This document shows, one piece after another, positions 32,023 to 40,715 of a DNA stretch of 64,000 bases. Both the position numbers and the translations under genes were made by a program. Source of the DNA: Pseudomonas aegrilactucae. Lineage in GTDB: Bacteria > Pseudomonadota > Gammaproteobacteria > Pseudomonadales > Pseudomonadaceae. Below the pieces are notes generated by a model. The model saw nothing but the letters and a program-made list of their open reading frames with translations, searched no databases and was not told the origin of the DNA. The stretch is taken from assembly GCF_019168305.1 (NCBI RefSeq), contig NZ_JAHTBI010000032.1, positions 1-64,000 of the forward strand, written 5' to 3'. Position 1 is the first letter of the stretch; each line of letters opens with the position of its first letter.

Positions 32023-34416
32023 TCAGCGCAGTTCGGCCTCGACCCGGTCGCGGCCGGCCTGCTTGGCCGCATAGACGCCCGAGTCGGCTCTTAGCAGCAA
32101 GGCATCGGCGCCCTCTCCCGGGCGCCAGCCCGCCACACCGAAACTTGCGGTCACCCGCCCCACGCCGTCTACCGGCGTACTGCGTAGCCCCTGCCACAAT
32201 TCCTGCGCCAGGGTGCGCGCCTGCGCGGCATTGCTGCCGGGGCACAGCACCATGAACTCCTCCCCGCCCAGGCGGCAGAACACGTCGGTGCGTCGCAGAC
32301 GATGGCTGATACGCTGACACAGGCTCTGCAGCACATGGTCGCCCACGGCATGCCCGTACTGGTCGTTGATTCGCTTGAAGTGGTCGATATCGAGCATGAT
32401 CACCGCCAGATCCTGCTGATCGCGCTGGGCGCGGTCCAGCTCGGCCTTGAGGCGTTCCTGGAAGTAGCGCCGATTGTGAATACCGGTCAACGCATCGGTC
32501 ACCGACAGTGCACGCAACTCCTCCTCGACCCGCTTGAGGTCGGAGATATCGCTGAGGTAGCCATGCCACAGCGTGCCACCGTCCGGCCCAGGTTCCGGCG
32601 TGGCCTCGCCACGTATCCAGCGCAAGCCGGCTGTGGGCAACTGCACACGGTACTCTTCGCGCCAGGGCGTCTGGTGCTCGGCCGAGTAGCGGATCGATGC
32701 ACGAAAATGCGCCAGGTCGTCGGGATGAATGCGCTCGAACACCGCCGAGGCATCACGCTTGAGCACTGCCAGGTCGATCTCGTAGATATCGCGCAAACCT
32801 TCACTGGCATAGTTGAAACAGGAGCTGCCATCGGCCCTGCGGCAGAACTGATAGATGCCGCCGGGCACTTCGGCGCTGAGCTTCTCCAGCAATCGGTCGC
32901 GGGCGGCCAATGCTTCATGTACACGCTTGCGCTCGGTCACGTCGATGCAGATCGCCAGGTGCCCGACCCACAACCCCTGCTCGTCGAGCACCGCGGTCAC
33001 CAGCATGTTGGCCTGCAGGTGGCTGCCATCCTTGCGCAGCAGGCTCCATTCGGCCGGCTCGCTGTCGGGGTGGGTGGCAGTATCGGTCAACATCGCCTGC
33101 GCCGGGCTGATCTGGCGGCCGTAATGCAGGCTCATGCGCTGCGCACGCGCCTGCAATTCCTGGGGCAACACCAGGTTTTCCAGTGTCAGGTGCCCCAGCA
33201 CCTCGTCGCTGCGGTAGCCAAGCATGCGCTCGGCGCCGGCATTGAACGTACTGATGACCCCGTGCAGGTTGGTGGCAATGATCGCCACCTGGGTCGCCGC
33301 ATCCAGCACGCTGCGCAGCTGGCCATGGGTATCGCGCAAGGATTGCTCGCTGACACGCAATTGCGCGGTGCGTTGCTCGACCAGCGCCAAGGCACGCTGC
33401 CGCTGGTTTAACAGGCTGTAGAGCAACGCACTGAGCAACAGGCTGAGCAACCCGCCGAAGAACACCACCGCACTCACCACCGAGGACTGGTTGGCCTGCA
33501 TGAACAGGAGGCTGGGGCGAATGTGCAACTGATAGTCATGGTCGGCCAGGTGCAGCGCAAAACTGGCCTGAAGGGTAGAGTCCGCCAGGGTATTGGCCGA
33601 CTGGAACAGTACAGCCTGCGGGCCCTCGGCGCTGTCATCGAGAATCTGCACCACGAGGTTGTCCTGGTCGGCACCGGGCAAGCCATCGGCCATCAACTGG
33701 CGCATGCCGATCACGGCAACCACGTAGCCCAGCGGCTGCCCCTCGGCGCCACTGGCACCGAACACCGGGGTGACCATCACCATGCCACGCATATCGGCCG
33801 GGGCCACGCCCAGCAGATCCAGCGGCGCGGTCACCGCCAGCGAACCCGACCTGCCGGCCCTGGCCAATGCGTCCTGTCGTGCCGGTTGTGACAGCAGGTC
33901 CAGGCCCCAGGGCTGGACCTGGCTGCCCTGGCTCTGGGTATACAACACCGGGTAATACAGCGCACGCGGCCGTGCCACCTGCAACACGCCCTGTTCACTC
34001 AACTCCTGGATGCTGAACGCGCTGCCCAGGCTGTGCCGCGCCCGCCGCTCGAACGCGTCGCGCTCGGCGCCCAGCACCCGCGGCGCCCAGGCGAAAGCCT
34101 GGGTGCGCTGCAGCAACGGGCGTGCATAGCCATCGAACTCCTCGCGGGTGATGGCATCGGCGTACACAAAGAAACGCCGCAGGCTGTCCAGGCGTTGCAC
34201 CTGGTCCTGCAGGCGTTCCTGTATCCGGCTGTAACGCTCCGAGGCCAGCAACTCAAAGCGCTGGCGCAACTGGTGCTGGTAAAGCTCACCAGCGGCCATG
34301 GCCAGCAGCGCGGTCAGCAGCGCGCCGGCGCACAGTGCCAGCAGCGCAGCCAGCCAGGCGCAGACCTGCTCGCTGATCGACCCCAGGAGCGTGGGACGCA
34401 AGAATTGCAGCGACAT
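32023..34416 (-). CDS. CHASE-PAS-GGDEF diguanylate cyclase
   Basis: This 797-aa membrane enzyme should make cyclic-di-GMP. A first membrane helix (about residues 18-42) is followed by a periplasmic CHASE domain (about 60-270) and a second helix near 315. Then come two PAS domains (AATQVAIIATNLHGVISTFN; EVPGGIYQFCRRADG) and a GGDEF domain. The active-site motif is GGEEF with an RxxD inhibitory site (RRTD) five residues before it, so product inhibition is expected. The external signal for CHASE is unknown. There is no EAL domain. ATG 34416 is the only good start. Confidence 0.92.
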   Translation of the reverse strand: MSLQFLRPTLLGSISEQVCAWLAALLALCAGALLTALLAMAAGELYQHQLRQRFELLASERYSRIQERLQDQVQRLDSLRRFFVYADAITREEFDGYARPLLQRTQAFAWAPRVLGAERDAFERRARHSLGSAFSIQELSEQGVLQVARPRALYYPVLYTQSQGSQVQPWGLDLLSQPARQDALARAGRSGSLAVTAPLDLLGVAPADMRGMVMVTPVFGASGAEGQPLGYVVAVIGMRQLMADGLPGADQDNLVVQILDDSAEGPQAVLFQSANTLADSTLQASFALHLADHDYQLHIRPSLLFMQANQSSVVSAVVFFGGLLSLLLSALLYSLLNQRQRALALVEQRTAQLRVSEQSLRDTHGQLRSVLDAATQVAIIATNLHGVISTFNAGAERMLGYRSDEVLGHLTLENLVLPQELQARAQRMSLHYGRQISPAQAMLTDTATHPDSEPAEWSLLRKDGSHLQANMLVTAVLDEQGLWVGHLAICIDVTERKRVHEALAARDRLLEKLSAEVPGGIYQFCRRADGSSCFNYASEGLRDIYEIDLAVLKRDASAVFERIHPDDLAHFRASIRYSAEHQTPWREEYRVQLPTAGLRWIRGEATPEPGPDGGTLWHGYLSDISDLKRVEEELRALSVTDALTGIHNRRYFQERLKAELDRAQRDQQDLAVIMLDIDHFKRINDQYGHAVGDHVLQSLCQRISHRLRRTDVFCRLGGEEFMVLCPGSNAAQARTLAQELWQGLRSTPVDGVGRVTASFGVAGWRPGEGADALLLRADSGVYAAKQAGRDRVEAELR

Positions 34417-34511
34417 AATTCAACTCACAACGCCAGCCAGCAGTGATCGTGGCGGCTATCTGCAATCATAGCTACTTGCCACGCTGCTGGCGCCCCCCGT
34501 TGCGCGACGCC

Positions 34512-36710
34512 TCACCGCGCCTGAATGCGCCAGGCCCGATGGATCTTGCTGTTGCGTGCAAAGTCCGGGTCCAGGGTCTGGGCAGTGATTTCCTCGACCG
34601 CATAGCGCTCCAGCAGATGTTCATCGAGCTGGAACTTGCGGAAGTTGTTGGAGAAATACAGCACGCCGCCCGGCGCCAGGCGGGCTACCGCCAGGTCAAG
34701 CAGCTCGACATGGTCGCGCTGCACATCGAACACACCCTCCATGCGCTTGGAATTTGAGAAGGTCGGCGGGTCGATGAAGATCAGGTCGTAGTCTTCGCGG
34801 CAGGCTTGCAGCCACGCCATCACATCGCCCTGCTCCAGGCGGTTCTTGTCCGAGAAACCGTTGAGCGACAGGTTGCGCCGTGCCCAGTCCAGGTAGGTCT
34901 TGGACAAGTCGACGCTGGTGGTGCTGCGCGCGCCGCCCTTGGCTGCATGCACACTGGCGGTGGCGGTATAGCAGAACAGGTTGAGGAAGCGCTTGCCGCC
35001 AGCCTCGCGCTGAATGCGCATGCGCATCGGGCGGTGGTCCAGAAACAGGCCGGTGTCGAGGTAGTCGGTGAGGTTGACCAGCAGCTTGACGCCGCCTTCG
35101 CTGACCTCGGTGAACTGCCCCTGGCTGTTCTGGCGCTCGTACTGGCGGGTGCCGGACTGACGCTCGCGACGTTTGATCACCACGCGGCTCTGGTCGATGT
35201 TCAGCGCTTGCGGAATCGCCGCCAAGGCATCGAACAGGCGGGCCTGAGCCTTCTCCGGATCGATCGAACGGGGGGCGGCGTATTCCTGCACGTGCACCCA
35301 GTCGTGGTAAAGGTCGATGGCCAGCGCGTACTCAGGCATGTCGGCATCGTAGACGCGGTAGCAGGTGATGTTCTCGCGCCTGGCCCACTTGCCCAGTTGC
35401 TTGAGGTTTTTCTGCAGGCGATTGGCAAACATCTGCCCGCCTTCGCTCAGGCGTGCCGGCTCGCTGGCGGCAGACACGGCGGGCTCGCTCGGCTCGCTGC
35501 CGCGCTCACGCTCGGGCGCGCGGCGCTCACCGGTAACGAACTGGTCAGGTTGTACCTTGATCAGCAGCAATTTGCAGGGCAGCGCGCCGTTCCAGAAGGC
35601 GTATTGCTTGTGGCTGCGAATGCCCATGCGCTTGCCCAGGTCCGGGGCGCCGGTGAACACCGCCGCTTCCCAGTTCAGGCAGGCCTGACGCAGACGCTCG
35701 CCGAGGTTCTGATAGAGGTACAGCAGGCTGGCCTCATCACCCAGACGCTCGCCATAGGGCGGGTTGCAGATCACCAGGCCTTTCTGGTTCTGGTCCGGGC
35801 GTGGCTCGAAACTGCCCACTTCACCCTGGTAAATCTTGATCCAGTCGCTCAGGCCCGCACGCTCGACGTTGTTGCGCCCTGGCTGGATCAGCCGCGGGTC
35901 GGCTTCATAGCCGCGGATCCACAGCGCAGGACGCGCAAGGCCCGCATCGGCCCGCGCCCGTGCTTCGTCGTGCAACTTGCGCCACAGCGCCGGCACGTGG
36001 CCCAGCCAGGCGCTGAAGCCCCAACGCTCGCGCCGCAGGTTCGGCGCAATGTCGGCGGCGATCATCGCCGCCTCCACCAGGAAGGTGCCCACACCGCACA
36101 TCGGGTCGGCCAGCGCACCACCTTCGGCGGCAATGCGCGGCCAGCCGGCCCGGATCAGCACCGCGGCGGCAAGGTTTTCCTTGAGCGGTGCAGCCCCCTG
36201 CTGCAGGCGGTAGCCGCGCTGATGCAGGCTGTGGCCGGAGAGGTCCAGCGAGAGGATCGCCTCACCCCGTTCCAGGCGCAGGTGCACACGCAGGTCCGGG
36301 TTGAGCTTGTCGACCGACGGGCGCTCGCCGGCGGCGTTGCGCAGCTTGTCGACGATGGCGTCCTTGACCTTCAGCGCGCCGAAGTGGGTATTGTCGATAC
36401 CCGAGCCGTGCCCACTGAACTCGACCGCCAGGCTACCCGTAGCCTCGAGGTGGTCCTGCCAGTCAACGGCATTGACCCCGTCATACAGGTCGTCGGCGTT
36501 CTTCATGTTGAAGCGCTTGAGTACCAGCAGCACGCGGTTGCCCAGGCGCGACCAGAGGCACAGGCGGTAGGCGGTTTCCATGTCGGCCTCGCCGCGAATC
36601 GCCGAGGTGTGCTCGCGCACCTCCTCCAGGCCAAGCCCACGGGCTTCTTCGGCAAGCAGGCCTTCCAGGCCCTTGGGGCAGGTGAGATAGAGTTCGAAAC
36701 GGTCCGACAT
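34512..36710 (-). CDS. rlmL: Bifunctional 23S rRNA methyltransferase RlmKL
   Basis: The 732-aa product carries both activities: an N-terminal THUMP domain plus the RlmL unit that makes m2G2445 (motif NPPYGERLGDE), and a C-terminal RlmK unit that makes m7G2069 (motif IDPPTFSNSKRM after NLFCYTATASVHAAKGGA). The length matches fused gammaproteobacterial RlmKL. The start is ATG 36710 (MSDRFELYLTCPKG); the open frame continues 45 codons upstream but without similarity. It is divergent from rmf, so two ribosome-related genes share the intergenic region. Confidence 0.95.
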   Translation of the reverse strand: MSDRFELYLTCPKGLEGLLAEEARGLGLEEVREHTSAIRGEADMETAYRLCLWSRLGNRVLLVLKRFNMKNADDLYDGVNAVDWQDHLEATGSLAVEFSGHGSGIDNTHFGALKVKDAIVDKLRNAAGERPSVDKLNPDLRVHLRLERGEAILSLDLSGHSLHQRGYRLQQGAAPLKENLAAAVLIRAGWPRIAAEGGALADPMCGVGTFLVEAAMIAADIAPNLRRERWGFSAWLGHVPALWRKLHDEARARADAGLARPALWIRGYEADPRLIQPGRNNVERAGLSDWIKIYQGEVGSFEPRPDQNQKGLVICNPPYGERLGDEASLLYLYQNLGERLRQACLNWEAAVFTGAPDLGKRMGIRSHKQYAFWNGALPCKLLLIKVQPDQFVTGERRAPERERGSEPSEPAVSAASEPARLSEGGQMFANRLQKNLKQLGKWARRENITCYRVYDADMPEYALAIDLYHDWVHVQEYAAPRSIDPEKAQARLFDALAAIPQALNIDQSRVVIKRRERQSGTRQYERQNSQGQFTEVSEGGVKLLVNLTDYLDTGLFLDHRPMRMRIQREAGGKRFLNLFCYTATASVHAAKGGARSTTSVDLSKTYLDWARRNLSLNGFSDKNRLEQGDVMAWLQACREDYDLIFIDPPTFSNSKRMEGVFDVQRDHVELLDLAVARLAPGGVLYFSNNFRKFQLDEHLLERYAVEEITAQTLDPDFARNSKIHRAWRIQAR

Positions 36711-37248
36711 GAGTAATCCAAGCCTTGGGCAATAGGTGAAAGGGCAAGCGCGTCGCCCTTTCGATGTTTGATCGAACGCCTTCCAGCAACGTTCGAATGG
36801 CACTGACAGAGGTGCCGGGCCACCGGGTGAAGGCTTTTTGCACAAGGCAAAACAGCTTTGATCACACGGCAGAATTAAAAATTCGGATATTGCAGTGTTT
36901 TTTTGTGACCCTTCGTCGCCTTATCAGTTGGCGTTGGAAGTGATTCTCAACGATGGCCTTGTGACCCCAGGCACGAGCAAAGCCTGATCATAGCTGGCTT
37001 TGCCCCAAATCCGCTCGTGAAGCAATTTTTTACTTATCCCCTGACCCTATGAAAGGTTACGTCCTTATGACAAAACGATCATTCACACTGTGACCTGCAT
37101 TGGTTAGAACTCGTATCAGGTTGCTCTGCAATGGGGCAACACTTCAGCTCGCCACGCCGGCAGCGAGCGCATAACCGGCAGAACGACTCTGCCCGGCCTC
37201 AGCCGAGGCCGACGGGACATTACAGTCAACAAGTGAGGGCAACACCCT
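36711..37248. other. Long intergenic region between rlmL and rmf
   Basis: This 538-bp region is AT-richer than its surroundings and holds the divergent promoters. Near rmf it contains a CGGCCTC/GAGGCCG stem-loop (37194-37211) and a small hairpin over the ribosome-binding site. I found no coding sequence and no definite -35/-10 pair; the CTATGAA at 37047-37053 is only a loose stationary-phase -10 candidate. Confidence 0.5.
37194..37248 (+). promoter_or_regulatory. Structured 5' leader of rmf
   Basis: A 7-bp GC stem (37194-37200 with 37205-37211) is followed by AGGG-CAACA-CCCT (37236-37248). In the second hairpin, the Shine-Dalgarno bases pair with the four bases directly before the ATG. This may damp translation initiation; the effect is inference. 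Confidence 0.5.
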
Positions 37249-37464
37249 ATGAGAAGACTTAAGCGTGATCCGTTGGAAAGAGCATTTTTACGTGGCTACC
37301 AATATGGGGTCACCGGCAAATCCCGCGAGCTTTGCCCTTTTACTCTACCGTCAGTACGCCAAGCCTGGGTCAACGGCTGGCGCGAGGGACGTGGCGACAA
37401 CTGGGACGGTATGACCGGCACTGCGGGTATCCATAGACTCAACGAACTTCACGCCGTTGGCTGA
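37249..37464 (+). CDS. rmf: Ribosome modulation factor
   Basis: RMF binds 30S subunits and promotes 100S dimer formation in stationary phase, storing ribosomes. The 71-aa basic product has the family signature DPLERAFLRGYQYGVTGKSR, followed by CPF..PSVRQAWVNGWREGRGD. It is a single-gene unit: an isolated ATG after a GAGGG site, with a strong terminator following. In Pseudomonas, rmf expression is growth-phase controlled; the leader structure here may contribute. Confidence 0.96.
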   Translation: MRRLKRDPLERAFLRGYQYGVTGKSRELCPFTLPSVRQAWVNGWREGRGDNWDGMTGTAGIHRLNELHAVG

Positions 37465-37524
37465 ACGAGGATCTGAATTCTAGTTACCATGCACGCTCTA
37501 TCCGAGCGGCGGGCCTCGGCCCAA

Positions 37525-37550
37525 GGGCCCCTTTTGCGGGGCCCTTTTTT
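37525..37550 (+). terminator. Intrinsic terminator of rmf
   Basis: A GGGCCCC / GGGGCCC stem with a short T-rich loop is followed by TTTTTT, 60 bp after the rmf stop. Confidence 0.9.
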
Positions 37551-37558
37551 ATGCCTGC

Positions 37559-38584
37559 TCAGCGCCTGCGCACGGCCGCGATGGCATCCACCGATTCGCG
37601 AATCAGCGCCGGGCCCTTGTAGATGAAACCGGAGTAGATCTGTACCAGGCTGGCACCCGCCGCAATCTTTTCGGCCGCGTGCCTGCCTTCGGTGATACCG
37701 CCGGCGGCAATGATCGGCAGCTTGCCGCCCAATTCACCCGCCAGCGTACGCACGGTGTGAGTGCTCTTCTCGCGTACCGGGGCACCCGACAGGCCACCCG
37801 CCTCGTCGCCATGCTCCAGGCCCTGGACCCCTTCACGGCCCAGGGTGGTGTTGGTGGCGATCACCGCATCCATGCCGGTCGCCAGCAAGGCGGCGGCCAC
37901 TTGTGCGGTTTCTTCATCGCTCATGTCCGGGGCAATCTTGATTGCCAGTGGCACGCGCTTGCCGTGAGCCAGGGCCAAGGCTTCACGGCGCACCGCCAGG
38001 GCCTCGAGCAACTGCTTGAGCGAGTCGCCGAACTGCAGGCTGCGCAGCCCCGGGGTGTTGGGCGAGCTGACGTTGACGGTGACATAGCTGGCGTGGTCAT
38101 AGACCTTGTCCAGACAGATCAGGTAGTCATCCACCGCCCGCTCGACCGGGGTATCGAAGTTCTTGCCGATATTGATGCCCAGCACGCCGCGGTAGTTGGC
38201 GGCACGCACCCGGCCCAGCAGATGATCGACGCCCAGGTTGTTGAAGCCCATGCGGTTGATGATCGCCTCGGCCTCGGGCAGGCGGAACAGCCGCGGCTTG
38301 GGATTGCCTGGCTGCGCGCGCGGGGTCACCGTACCGATCTCGACAAAGCCGAAGCCCAGCTGGGCAAAGCCGTCGATCGCCGTGCCGTTCTTGTCCAGGC
38401 CCGCCGCCAGCCCGACCGGGTTGGCAAACTCCAGCCCCATGACCGTCACCGGCAGCGACGCCGGGGCCTTGGTCAACAGCCCGTTGAGCCCCAGGCGGCC
38501 GCCGGCACCGATCAGGTCCAGTGACAGGTCGTGGGAAGTTTCCGGGGACAGTTTGAACAACAGCTGGCGGGCCAGGGTATACAT
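37559..38584 (-). CDS. pyrD: Dihydroorotate dehydrogenase (quinone), class 2
   Basis: PyrD oxidises dihydroorotate to orotate in pyrimidine synthesis and reduces quinone at the inner membrane. The 341-aa FMN enzyme has the N-terminal helical membrane-association segment of class 2 ([20 protein letters not shown]). FMN/substrate regions include [20 protein letters not shown] and [12 protein letters not shown] with the catalytic Ser. It is convergent with rmf and divergent from nasS. Confidence 0.96.
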   Translation of the reverse strand: MYTLARQLLFKLSPETSHDLSLDLIGAGGRLGLNGLLTKAPASLPVTVMGLEFANPVGLAAGLDKNGTAIDGFAQLGFGFVEIGTVTPRAQPGNPKPRLFRLPEAEAIINRMGFNNLGVDHLLGRVRAANYRGVLGINIGKNFDTPVERAVDDYLICLDKVYDHASYVTVNVSSPNTPGLRSLQFGDSLKQLLEALAVRREALALAHGKRVPLAIKIAPDMSDEETAQVAAALLATGMDAVIATNTTLGREGVQGLEHGDEAGGLSGAPVREKSTHTVRTLAGELGGKLPIIAAGGITEGRHAAEKIAAGASLVQIYSGFIYKGPALIRESVDAIAAVRRR

Positions 38585-38725
38585 GGGCGGGCTTAGCTCG
38601 AGGTGTGGGAAGGCAGCGATTATAGCGGCGCCGCCGCCCCGAAGACAGGCCCGTGTTCACCCTTGGCATATGCGTTGCTTGGCTTGACCCACAGGCCTGC
38701 CCGCTGTTCGGCGCGGGCCGTTGCC

Positions 38726-39949
38726 ATGAGCGATCGGATGAATCAGACCTCTACACGCGCGCTGGCCTGGGTCAACGGCAGCGACGCACCGGAAAAACCC
38801 AGCCTCAATATCGGCTTCATGGCCTTGAGCGACTGCGCCTCACTGGTCGTGGCCGCCACGCAGGGCTTTGCCCAGCCCTACGGCCTGAGCCTGAACCTCA
38901 AGCGGCAGAGCTCGTGGGCCGGGCTGCGTGATCGCCTGGTCAACGGCGAACTGGATGCCGCGCACTGCCTGTATGGCCTGAGCTACGCCGTGCACCTGGG
39001 CATCGGCGGCATCCCGGCCACGCCGATGGCAGTCCTGATGGGCCTGAACCAGAACGGGCAGAGCATCAACCTCTCGCCTGCATTGCAGGCCCGCGGCGTG
39101 ATCACTCCCGAGGCACTTGAGCGGCACGTGCACCAAGGCGGGGCAAAACTGACCTTCGCCCAGACCTTCCCCACCGGCACTCATGCCATGTGGCTCTATT
39201 ACTGGCTGGCCAGCCAGGGTATCCACCCCCTGCACGACGTCGACAGCGTGGTGGTGCCACCGGCGCAGATGCTCGCGCACCTGCAGGCCGGGCGCATCGA
39301 CGGGTTCTGCGTGGGCGAGCCATGGTCGGCCAGCGCGGTCAACCAGAACATGGGCTTTACCCTGGCCACCAGCCAGTCGATCTGGCCCGATCATCCGGAA
39401 AAGGTTCTGGGCTGCACGCGCGCCTTCGTCGAACAGTACCCCAACACCGCCCGCGCTCTGGTGGCCGCCATTCTCGCGGCCAGCCGCTTTATCGAGCAAA
39501 GCCCGGAAAACCTGCGTGCCACCGCACAACTGCTGGGCGCCGAGAACTACCTCGATGCGCCGCTGGCGTGCATCGAACCGCGCATGCTCGGCGACTACCA
39601 CGATGGCCTGGGCAACCAGTGGCAGGACGCGCACCCGCTGCGCCTGCATGATGAAGGCCGGGCCAACCAGCCCTACCTGTCCGATGGGATGTGGTTCATG
39701 ACCCAGTTTCGTCGCTGGGGCCTGCTGCGCGAAGACCCGGACTACCTTGGCGTGGCCACGCAGGTCCAGCAATTGGCCCTGTACCGCGACGCCGCCAACG
39801 CGGCCGGCGTGACCTGTTCGGCGGCGTCGATGCGCAGCAGTCAGTTGATCGATGGCACGCGCTGGGACGGCTCCGACCCGCGCGGCTATGCCCATGGCTT
39901 TCGTCTGCATGCCCTGGCCGACGCGCCAGTGGCCCATGCCCGTCGCTGA
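38726..39949 (+). CDS. nasS: Nitrate/nitrite sensor NasS (NrtA-like, cytoplasmic)
   Basis: The roughly 407-aa product is a NrtA/CmpA-type binding protein that lacks a signal peptide, the mark of the cytosolic sensor NasS. In studied systems NasS binds NasT without nitrate and releases it when nitrate or nitrite is present. Family stretches include SLNIGFMALSDCASLVVA, HCLYGLSYAVHLGIGG and GRIDGFCVGEPW. ATG 38726 is the likely start, with 38738 as an alternative. nasT follows 13 bp later, so the two form an operon. Confidence 0.92.
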   Translation: MSDRMNQTSTRALAWVNGSDAPEKPSLNIGFMALSDCASLVVAATQGFAQPYGLSLNLKRQSSWAGLRDRLVNGELDAAHCLYGLSYAVHLGIGGIPATPMAVLMGLNQNGQSINLSPALQARGVITPEALERHVHQGGAKLTFAQTFPTGTHAMWLYYWLASQGIHPLHDVDSVVVPPAQMLAHLQAGRIDGFCVGEPWSASAVNQNMGFTLATSQSIWPDHPEKVLGCTRAFVEQYPNTARALVAAILAASRFIEQSPENLRATAQLLGAENYLDAPLACIEPRMLGDYHDGLGNQWQDAHPLRLHDEGRANQPYLSDGMWFMTQFRRWGLLREDPDYLGVATQVQQLALYRDAANAAGVTCSAASMRSSQLIDGTRWDGSDPRGYAHGFRLHALADAPVAHARR

Positions 39950-39962
39950 GGGAGGTGCCGGC

Positions 39963-40538
39963 ATGCTGCGTATTCTGCTGATCGACGACACCGAGAAAAA
40001 AGTCGGCCGCCTCAAGGCCGCGCTGGTCGAAGCCGGTTTCGAGGTGATCGAGACGTCGGGCCTTACCATCGACCTGCCCGAACGCGTCGAAACAGTGCGT
40101 CCGGACGTGATCCTGATCGATACCGAATCACCGGGGCGCGATGTGATGGACCAGGTGATCCTGGTCAGCCGCGACCTGCCGCGTCCGATCGTGATGTTCA
40201 CCGACGAACACGACCCTACAGTCATGCGCCAGGCGATCCAGGCCGGGGTCAGCGCCTACATCGTCGAGGGCATTCACGCCAAGCGCCTGCAGCCGATCCT
40301 GGACGTGGCCATGGCCCGCTTCGAAAGCGACCAGGCGCTCAAGGCCCAGTTGCACGCGCGTGACCAGCAACTGGCCGAGCGCAAACGGATCGAGCTGGCC
40401 AAGGGCTTGCTGATGAAAATGAAGGACTGCAACGAGGAACAGGCCTACACACTGATGCGTCGCCAGGCCATGAGCAAGCAACAGAAACTGATTCAGGTGG
40501 CCGAGCAGATCATCGCCATGAGCGATCTGCTCGGTTGA
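39963..40538 (+). CDS. nasT: Nitrate-responsive antiterminator NasT (REC-ANTAR)
   Basis: The 191-aa product has a receiver-like domain (LLIDDTEKKVG; VILIDTESPGRD) and a C-terminal ANTAR RNA-binding domain (LAKGLLMKMKDCNEEQAYTLMRR, then an aromatic-poor final helix). NasT binds paired stem-loops in nitrate-assimilation leaders and lets RNA polymerase pass a terminator. The predicted target is directly downstream, in the nasA leader. The ATG at 39963 has GGAGG at good spacing. No phosphorylating kinase is expected; control is by NasS. Confidence 0.94.
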   Translation: MLRILLIDDTEKKVGRLKAALVEAGFEVIETSGLTIDLPERVETVRPDVILIDTESPGRDVMDQVILVSRDLPRPIVMFTDEHDPTVMRQAIQAGVSAYIVEGIHAKRLQPILDVAMARFESDQALKAQLHARDQQLAERKRIELAKGLLMKMKDCNEEQAYTLMRRQAMSKQQKLIQVAEQIIAMSDLLG

Positions 40539-40545
40539 GTCGGCA

Positions 40546-40563
40546 ACTGGCCCGGCTCTTGCT
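40546..40563 (+). promoter_or_regulatory. Candidate sigma-54 promoter of nasA
   Basis: CTGGCCCGGCTCTTGCT (40547-40563) matches the -24/-12 consensus with one change (C for A in GGCAC). GG (40549-40550) and GC (40561-40562) are 10 nt apart. The predicted start near 40574 is just before the first stem-loop of the NasT leader. Confidence 0.6.
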
Positions 40564-40575
40564 AATGCATTGACA

Positions 40576-40660
40576 GGCAGCCAACGGCGGTTGCCTCCAC
40601 ATTCCCGACAAAGACGTCGCTCTTGCCCCTGGACCCACAGGTGCGAAGCGGCGTCTTTTT
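40576..40660 (+). promoter_or_regulatory. NasT-responsive (ANTAR) antitermination leader of nasA
   Basis: P1 is GGCAGCC-AACGGC-GGTTGCC (40576-40595), a 7-bp stem. P2 is CGAC-AAAGAC-GTCG (40606-40619). Both loops are six bases with A at position 1 and G at position 4, the ANTAR-target rule, and the linker is 10 nt. A terminator (40610-40660) uses bases 40610-40621 for its left arm, overlapping the loop and right arm of P2, and ends in TTTTT. P2 and terminator exclude each other. Confidence 0.8.
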
Positions 40661-40715
40661 CGTTTAAGCCCACTGGGCACACGATTTTCCGTTGAAACGC
40701 TGAGCGAGGTGTTCG

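Noticed and set aside
40537-40558. Hairpin over the end of nasT as a third ANTAR loop or nasT terminator
   Set aside because: The 7-bp stem has an 8-nt loop without the A1/G4 pattern and no T-run, and its bases coincide with the sigma-54 element, so it is probably incidental.
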